Shown here: piece after piece, positions 5,611 to 9,396 of the stretch
Layout: the number at the start of each line of letters is the position of its first letter
Numbering within the stretch: the first letter of the stretch is position 1
Assembly: GCA_030833605.1 (NCBI GenBank)
Contig: JAURGV010000079.1
Span: 1-9,396, forward strand
DNA length: 9,396 nt
Direction: 5' to 3'
Source of the DNA: Rhodothermales bacterium
GTDB lineage: Bacteria > Bacteroidota > Rhodothermia > Rhodothermales > UBA10348
Position numbers and translations under genes: made by a program
Notes under the pieces: generated by a model
What the model saw: only the letters and a program-made list of their open reading frames with translations
What the model was told of the DNA's origin: nothing
Databases searched by the model: none

Positions 5611-5614
5611 CTTT

Positions 5615-6040
5615 CTACTTACCTGCATAGTCAGGTCGAACTACGACCTTGGTTTTGATAGGGAGTTTCTGCTGGGCGCGGCTCATGGCTTCAGTAGCAA
5701 GGGCAAAGTCAATACCAGCCCCTACTTCAAACATGATCCTTCCTGGCCGAACCACTGCTACCCAAAACTCCGGAGATCCTTTACCTTTTCCCATGCGGGT
5801 TTCGGCAGGTTTTTTGCTGTACGATTTATCCGGAAAAATCCGAATCCATACCTGACCGGCACGTTTCAAGTGACGAGTCATTGCAATACGAGCTGCCTCA
5901 ATCTGGCGGCTGGTAATACGACCCGTTTCAACAGCTTTAATTCCGAAATCGCCAAAGTCGACACGGGTACCGCGCTGTGCGTTACCTTTTATCCGACCTT
6001 TATGCGTGCGGCGGCGCTTTACGCGCTTTGGCATTAACAT
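5615..6040 (-). CDS. rplP: 50S ribosomal protein uL16
   Basis: uL16 assembles late and helps shape the aminoacyl-tRNA site and the 5S rRNA region of the large subunit. The 141-residue product begins MLMPKRVKRRRTHKGRIKGN, as most bacterial L16 proteins do. It contains IEAARIAMTRHLKR at 47-60, WIRIFPDKSYSKKPAETRMG at 65-84 (ending in the invariant KPAETRMGKGKG), and EFWVAVVRPGRIMFEV at 91-106. Length is normal. The ATG at 6038-6040 is preceded by GAGGAAGCATC, so a GAGGA lies six nt upstream. This is one of the better Shine-Dalgarno-like sequences in the window. It follows rpsC by 58 nt and runs almost directly into rpmC. Stop is TAG. Confidence 0.98.
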   Translation of the reverse strand: MLMPKRVKRRRTHKGRIKGNAQRGTRVDFGDFGIKAVETGRITSRQIEAARIAMTRHLKRAGQVWIRIFPDKSYSKKPAETRMGKGKGSPEFWVAVVRPGRIMFEVGAGIDFALATEAMSRAQQKLPIKTKVVVRPDYAGK

Positions 6041-6059
6041 GATGCTTCCTCTTCAGTTG

Positions 6060-6078
6060 GTCCCGGCTTAAACCGGAC
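6060..6078. repeat. Imperfect inverted repeat between rpsC and rplP
   Basis: GTCCCGG (6060-6066) pairs with CCGGAC (6073-6078) with one bulged base and a 6-nt loop, about 19 nt upstream of the rplP ATG. Three further pairs (TTG 6057-6059 with CAA 6081-6083) are possible across a 2-nt bulge. Next to it lies a direct repeat of AAACTTT at about 6087-6100. Confidence 0.4.
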
Positions 6079-6098
6079 ATCAATAGAAACTTTAAACT

Positions 6099-6926
6099 TT
6101 AATTTGAACGACGTCTGTTGCCGCCTTCTCCACGACCACCATCTTGGTTGCCGCCCTGTGATCCACCTTGACCGCGTCCACCACCTTGGCCACGTCCACC
6201 GCGTTGATCATCCCTACGCGAACGGCGTCCACGACCCCGTTCTGGCTCCATTTGCTGCATCTGCTGACGCTGCGCCTGGACGTTAGGACTTAAATCTGGG
6301 CGACCGAGGATTTCTCCACGATAGATCCAAACTTTAACGCCGGTAGTACCATAGATGGTAAATGCTGTACCGGTTGCGTAATCGATATCGGCACGAACAG
6401 TGTGCAAAGGCACACGGCCTTCCATGTACTGTTCGGTTCTGCCCATCTCTGCACCGCCTAGACGACCACTCAACTTGATACGAACTCCTTCAGCGCCCAT
6501 CCGCATTGATGCGGTGATTGCTTGTTTCATCGCACGACGGAAAGAAACACGTCCTTCCATCTGCTGCGCGATGTTTTGGGCAACCAAACTGGCATCCAAT
6601 TCAGGACGTTTGATTTCGTTGATGTTGATCTGGATATCTTTGCTCGTCAGCTTTTTGATCTCCTCACGCAATTTTTCCACTTCCGTACCGCCGCGACCGA
6701 TGATAACACCAGGACGAGAGGTATGAAGCGTCAAAATTACACGCTTTGGAGTACGCTCGATCACTACGCGGCTGAGACCAGCGCGTTTTAATCGGGCTGA
6801 TAGATACTTACGAATTTCTTCGTCTTCCATCAGCTTCTGAGAAAAATCCTTTTCGGCGTACCAATTGGAGTCCCATCCTCGGATAATGCCGAGACGAAAG
6901 CCAATTGGATGCGTTTTCTGACCCAT
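6099..6926 (-). CDS. rpsC: 30S ribosomal protein uS3 with Arg/Gly/Gln-rich C-terminal tail
   Basis: uS3 forms part of the mRNA entry channel in the small-subunit head and takes part in the ribosomal mRNA-unwinding activity. The 275-residue product starts MGQKTHPIGFRLGIIRGWDS. The type-2 KH domain spans about 40-110 with the GXXG loop as GRGG at 77-80 inside GVIIGRGGTEVEKLREEI. The C-terminal domain has FRRAMKQAITASMRMGAEGV at 129-148, including basic residues matching those linked to helicase activity in E. coli (R130, R131, K134), and GRLGGAEMGRTEQYMEGRVP at 154-173. After a Gln/Met-rich linker (about 217-227) comes a disordered tail, residues 231-275, of RGG, GQGG and GNQDGG units. Most bacterial S3 proteins end near residue 210-235, so this tail is an extension. 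The gene lies 36 nt after rplV. Confidence 0.98.
   Translation of the reverse strand: MGQKTHPIGFRLGIIRGWDSNWYAEKDFSQKLMEDEEIRKYLSARLKRAGLSRVVIERTPKRVILTLHTSRPGVIIGRGGTEVEKLREEIKKLTSKDIQININEIKRPELDASLVAQNIAQQMEGRVSFRRAMKQAITASMRMGAEGVRIKLSGRLGGAEMGRTEQYMEGRVPLHTVRADIDYATGTAFTIYGTTGVKVWIYRGEILGRPDLSPNVQAQRQQMQQMEPERGRGRRSRRDDQRGGRGQGGGRGQGGSQGGNQDGGRGEGGNRRRSN
6102..6236 (-). repeat. Low-complexity repeat coding for the RGG/QGG tail of uS3
   Basis: These bases encode residues 231-275 of uS3. The protein reads as degenerate units of GGRGQGG, GGSQGG, GGNQDGG and GGRGEGGN between two basic clusters (GRGRRSRRDD and NRRRSN). At DNA level the plus strand shows recurring ccacc-ttg and cgtccacc blocks, consistent with expansion by slippage. 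The composition is mostly Gly, Arg, Gln, Asp and Asn with almost no hydrophobic residues, so a flexible RNA-binding tail is likely by analogy with RGG regions. The function here is inferred, not known. Confidence 0.8.
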
Positions 6927-6962
6927 TACGGTTACTCTTTTGTCAGGTAAATACTGATAATC

Positions 6963-7355
6963 TTATGCGTTATCGACGTCAACTTCGACGGCGACTTTGG
7001 CTTCTTTCGCGGCATGCGGGTTTGTTACGACCACTGTCAAGTGACAGGTCCGCTTCAAAATCGGATGCGCACGACCGCGAGATACAGGACGGAAGCGTTT
7101 GAACGCCGGTCCTTCATCTACACGAATTTCGCTCACAATCAGTTCTTCCTCATCAACCCGTTCATCCTTATTCTGATCGATAAGGTTGTGAACAGCTGAA
7201 AGGACCGTCAACTTGACGATTTTCGTGACTGCTTGCGGTAAAAAATTTAAGGTGTTTAACGCCTCGGGCACTTTTTTGCCACGTACTACATTGACCACCG
7301 TACGCATTTTGCGTGCGGATCCTCTAATGTGTTTGCGAACAGCTCTTGCTTCCAT
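6963..7355 (-). CDS. rplV: 50S ribosomal protein uL22
   Basis: uL22 has a globular domain on the outer surface of the large subunit and a long beta hairpin lining the peptide exit tunnel, which with uL4 forms the constriction near the macrolide site. The 130-residue product begins MEARAVRKHIRGSARKMRTV. It has VVRGKKVPEALNTLNFLP at 23-40 and the hairpin RVDEGPAFKRFRPVSRGRAH at 78-97 followed by ILKRTCHLTVVV. The hairpin has no deletion or duplication of the sort linked to macrolide resistance. A mildly acidic C-terminal extension, about 111-130, ends VEVDVDNA, making it longer than the 110-residue E. coli protein. The ATG at 7353-7355 has AGGA eight nt upstream. The 72-nt spacer from rpsS holds an inverted repeat and a run of seven A. 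Confidence 0.98.
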   Translation of the reverse strand: MEARAVRKHIRGSARKMRTVVNVVRGKKVPEALNTLNFLPQAVTKIVKLTVLSAVHNLIDQNKDERVDEEELIVSEIRVDEGPAFKRFRPVSRGRAHPILKRTCHLTVVVTNPHAAKEAKVAVEVDVDNA

Positions 7356-7390
7356 GATCTATATCCTGGTGGAAAACTTTTTTTGTGTCG

Positions 7391-7412
7391 TTAAGCAGCC
7401 TAGACTGCTCAA
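7391..7412. repeat. Inverted repeat between rpsS and rplV
   Basis: In the minus-strand transcript, UUGAGCAG pairs with CUGCUUAA as an 8-bp stem including one G-U pair, with the 6-nt loop UCUAGG. It starts 15 nt after the rpsS stop and ends 35 nt before the rplV ATG. It is followed by UAACGACAC and seven A rather than U, so it is not an intrinsic terminator on the coding strand. Confidence 0.45.
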
Positions 7413-7427
7413 AAACTAAAATGATTT

Positions 7428-7709
7428 TTACCGGCCTCTTCTATCCTTTGTAGTACCAGCGTGTCCACGGTAGACGCGAGTAGGAGAAAATTCCCCTAAA
7501 CGGTGACCCACCATGTTCTCCGTGATGTATACGGGCACGAACTGTTTTCCGTTATGCACGGCAAACGTGTGTCCCACAAACTCAGGGGTGATCATCGATG
7601 CCCGGCTCCAGGTTTTAACAACCTTTTTCTTGCCGGAACCGTTGAGCTCATCCACCTTTTTTAGGAGCTTGTGATGAATGAAAGGGCCTTTTTTAAGTGA
7701 CCGAGCCAT
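7428..7709 (-). CDS. rpsS: 30S ribosomal protein uS19
   Basis: uS19 sits in the small-subunit head, pairs with uS13 and contacts the large subunit through a bridge to the central protuberance. The 93-residue product has RSLKKGPF at 3-10, TWSRAS at 33-38, GHTFAVHNGKQFVPVYI at 46-62, and MVGHRLGEFSPTR at 66-78, followed by a basic tail ending TTKDRRGR. All are standard. Its ATG at 7707-7709 lies six nt after the rplB TAG stop, so translational coupling is likely. The leader reads AGTAGATAAGT. It is followed by rplV after 72 nt. Confidence 0.98.
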   Translation of the reverse strand: MARSLKKGPFIHHKLLKKVDELNGSGKKKVVKTWSRASMITPEFVGHTFAVHNGKQFVPVYITENMVGHRLGEFSPTRVYRGHAGTTKDRRGR

Positions 7710-7715
7710 ACTTAT

Positions 7716-8540
7716 CTACTTCTTGCGACCGCGTACAATGTACTTGTCGGACTGATTTTTCTTTTTGCGTGTCTTGTAGCCTTTCGCCGGTACCCCGGTT
7801 GGAGACTGAGGATGTCCACCGGAGGCTTTACCTTCTCCACCACCCATTGGGTGATCGACAGGGTTCATAGCCACTCCACGGGTTTTTGGACGAATGCCCA
7901 TCCAGCGTTTACGGCCGGCTTTCCCGATTTGGATGTTCATATGATCCGCATTTGATGTCGTACCGATAGTGGCAAAACATTCAACTGGAACCATACGAGT
8001 CTCGCTTGACGGCATACGCAAAATTGCGTACTTGCCTTCGCGAGCGGTGAGCTGAGCATAAGTACCAGCTGAACGAGCCAACTGAGCGCCTTTACCCGGC
8101 TTCATTTCGATAGCATGAACCAACGATCCAACGGGGATATTCGCCAACGGCATGCAGTTTCCTGCTTCTGGTGGTGAACCGACTCCGTTTTGCAACGTCT
8201 GCCCAACTTTAATCTCGTTAGGAGCGATGATATAACGTTTTTCGCCGTCTGCATACACTAGAAGTGCAATACGTGCAGTCCGGTTTGGATCGTATTCAAT
8301 GCTCGCAACTTTGGCTGGAATGCCAATTTTGTTGCGTTTGAAATCGATGATACGGTACCGGCGCTTGTGACCGCCGCCTTGGTGCCGAACCATGATTCTA
8401 CCGGTGTTGTTACGTCCCGCTTTGTTCATAAGCGGAGCTAACAAACTCTTTTCAGGCTCTGACTTCGTGATAGTCTCAAATCCAGATACTGAGCGGAATC
8501 GTTGTCCCGGTGTGTTTGGTTTTAATTTTTTGATCGCCAT
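7716..8540 (-). CDS. rplB: 50S ribosomal protein uL2
   Basis: uL2 is one of the largest and most conserved large-subunit proteins. It is needed for subunit association and for activity of the peptidyl transferase centre. The 274-residue product starts MAIKKLKPNTPGQRFRSVSG. It has GGGHKRRYRIIDFKRN at 55-70, IEYDPNRTARIALLVYADGE at 81-100 and GRKRWMGIRPKTRGVAMNPV at 209-228. The C-terminal motif follows as DHPMGGGEG with D229 and H230 corresponding to the E. coli pair D228/H229 in mature numbering. The residue after Pro231 is Met232 where most bacteria have His, which I associate with Bacteroidota. The tail ends DKYIVRGRKK. The ATG at 8538-8540 is preceded by CCACAGTATT with no Shine-Dalgarno site. 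Stop is TAG. Confidence 0.98.
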   Translation of the reverse strand: MAIKKLKPNTPGQRFRSVSGFETITKSEPEKSLLAPLMNKAGRNNTGRIMVRHQGGGHKRRYRIIDFKRNKIGIPAKVASIEYDPNRTARIALLVYADGEKRYIIAPNEIKVGQTLQNGVGSPPEAGNCMPLANIPVGSLVHAIEMKPGKGAQLARSAGTYAQLTAREGKYAILRMPSSETRMVPVECFATIGTTSNADHMNIQIGKAGRKRWMGIRPKTRGVAMNPVDHPMGGGEGKASGGHPQSPTGVPAKGYKTRKKKNQSDKYIVRGRKK

Positions 8541-8561
8541 AATACTGTGGTCGTAAATGCA

Positions 8562-8574
8562 GGGTTATTAACCC
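8562..8574. repeat. Small inverted repeat between rplW and rplB
   Basis: GGGTT (8562-8566) and AACCC (8570-8574) form a 5-bp stem with a 3-nt loop one base after the rplW stop, 21 nt before the rplB ATG. Short enough to be chance. Confidence 0.35.
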
Positions 8575-8575
8575 C

Positions 8576-8875
8576 TTACACTTCCTCAAAGAAATCGATT
8601 TGTTGACTGTCGGGCATCAAGGTGACAATGGCTTTCTTTAGAGAAGCCCGTCTCCCTTCAACGCGACCGCGCTTGGTCATTTGTGACCGTCGTTTTCCTC
8701 GAACAATCATTGTTCTTACTTCTTTGATCTTGACACCGGGGTACCGTTGTTCAATGGCTTTCCGGATCTCGATCTTATTGGCACACTGCTGGACTTCAAA
8801 TGAAAAGTGTCCGTTCTCCATGAGTTCGGTTAGCTTTTCAGTTACCAGGGGACGTACCAGAATATTGTTGCTCAT
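8576..8875 (-). CDS. rplW: 50S ribosomal protein uL23
   Basis: uL23 lies at the tunnel exit of the large subunit and is the main docking site for trigger factor and SRP. The 99-residue product reads MSNNILVRPLVTEKLTELME, with the conserved RPLVTEK at 8-14. Then come HFSFEVQQCANKIEIRKAIE at 23-42, the tunnel-facing basic loop GKRRSQMTKRGRVEGRRASL at 60-79, and KKAIVTL at 80-86. It ends with an acidic DFFEEV. Length is normal. The ATG at 8873-8875 has GGAG six nt upstream in CTGGAGCACAGC, a plausible Shine-Dalgarno match and one of few in the window. It lies 33 nt after rplD and 35 nt before rplB. Confidence 0.98.
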   Translation of the reverse strand: MSNNILVRPLVTEKLTELMENGHFSFEVQQCANKIEIRKAIEQRYPGVKIKEVRTMIVRGKRRSQMTKRGRVEGRRASLKKAIVTLMPDSQQIDFFEEV

Positions 8876-8908
8876 TGCTGTGCTCCAGACAGGGTTTCTG
8901 TATTGGTT

Positions 8909-9396
8909 TTATTCCTTTGCAGCGCCAAGCTGGCTGGACAATGATTCGACTGCACCTTCTTGAAGAATAACTACTTGGGCTTTCATGAAGTCCAATGTAG
9001 ATGCTTCGGATGCATTTCGAACCGTTAACTTAGGAACGTTGCGTCCTGAGCGGTAAACCGATGCTTCATGAGCAGCGGTCAACAACAGTACGCTTTTCCC
9101 ATTCAATTCCAGCGAGCTCAACAATCCTTTCAGGCTGCTGGTGCTAGGAGCATCGTAAGAGAAATTCTCTACGACTCGAATGGCTTCGTCTTTCGTTTTG
9201 TAGGCAATCGCGCTACGACGAGCTACTAGCTGCGTTTTACGATTTACTTTGAACGAATAATTACGTGGACGTGGACCGAAAATGGTACCACCGCTACGGC
9301 GAGTTGGGCTTTTGGCACTACCGGCACGGGCTCCACCCGTTCCTTTCTGGCGGTACAGCTTGCGCGTACTACCAGCAACTTCGCCTTTTTCTTTGG
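8909..9396 (-). CDS. rplD: 50S ribosomal protein uL4, C-terminal part (5' end outside window)
   Basis: uL4 has a globular domain on the outer surface of the large subunit and a long loop reaching into the exit tunnel opposite uL22. In E. coli it also represses the S10 operon. The visible 161 residues begin in the tunnel loop, KEKGEVAGSTRKLYRQKGTG, then GARAGSAKSPTRRSGGTIFG and PRPRNYSFKVNRKTQLVARR. These match the family's RQKGTGxARAGS and FGPxPRxYS blocks. The C-terminal Rossmann-like half follows, ending VESLSSQLGAAKE before TAA at 8909-8911. About 45 N-terminal residues are missing beyond the right edge. A TTG at 9122-9124 lies inside the domain and is not a start. Confidence 0.96.
   Translation of the reverse strand, partial: KEKGEVAGSTRKLYRQKGTGGARAGSAKSPTRRSGGTIFGPRPRNYSFKVNRKTQLVARRSAIAYKTKDEAIRVVENFSYDAPSTSSLKGLLSSLELNGKSVLLLTAAHEASVYRSGRNVPKLTVRNASEASTLDFMKAQVVILQEGAVESLSSQLGAAKE

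Noticed and set aside
5611..5628. Upstream ATG start for uL29 overlapping the end of rplP
   Set aside because: It adds only MQVSRK. The ATG at 5608-5610 gives the family N-terminus MKAKEIREL four nt after the rplP stop.
7833..7857. Met in place of His in the L2 HPxGGGEG motif as a functional loss
   Set aside because: The functionally studied His (E. coli H229) corresponds to H230, which is kept. The Met is at the next-but-one position and seems a normal Bacteroidota variant.
1..9396. A novel accessory or defence system
   Set aside because: Every open frame of substance belongs to the conserved S10-spc cluster in standard order; there is no foreign gene, mobile element or CRISPR-like repeat.

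Overview
The window is a contiguous stretch of the universal S10-spc ribosomal protein cluster. Every supported gene lies on the minus strand, so transcription runs from the right edge to the left edge. The order is rplD (5' end cut off at the right edge), rplW, rplB, rpsS, rplV, rpsC, rplP, rpmC, rpsQ, rplN, rplX, rplE, rpsN, rpsH, rplF, rplR, rpsE, rpmD, rplO and secY (3' part cut off at the left edge). All are conserved housekeeping genes. I see no mobile element, CRISPR array, tRNA, rRNA or accessory gene.

Organism: the proteins read as Bacteroidota (FCB group). L15 starts MDLSNLNPASGSTK and contains GGQMPLQRRLPKFGFKN. L2 has HPMGGGEG rather than the commoner HPHGGGEG. S17 has MDKSI and a GDTVRIMETRPLSK block. 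S14 is the long zinc-free type. Start codons are mostly preceded by A-rich sequence rather than a Shine-Dalgarno site, which also fits Bacteroidota. A deep branch such as Rhodothermia or Balneolia is possible from memory of L29 and L2 sequences, but this is a weak inference. Base composition looks intermediate.

Layout: 8909-9396 rplD, 8576-8875 rplW, 7716-8540 rplB and 7428-7709 rpsS are S10-operon genes, followed by rplV, rpsC, rplP, rpmC and rpsQ down to 5097. The spc block begins with rplN at 5021 and runs through rplX, rplE, rpsN, rpsH, rplF, rplR, rpsE, rpmD and rplO to secY at 436. Spacers run from 4 to 91 nt and none reaches 300 nt. The products assemble the 50S subunit (L2, L4, L5, L6, L14, L15, L16, L18, L22, L23, L24, L29, L30) and the 30S subunit (S3, S5, S8, S14, S17, S19). 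SecY is the protein-export channel, linking ribosome supply to secretion capacity.

What deserves a second look is in the spacers and a few protein ends, not in gene content. Several spacers hold perfect short inverted repeats (6 to 8 bp arms), often ending about 13 to 21 nt upstream of the next start codon. rplE appears to have only a GTG start, and that codon sits in a small predicted hairpin. S3 carries a 45-residue Arg/Gly/Gln-rich tail. I do not see a new multi-gene system here.
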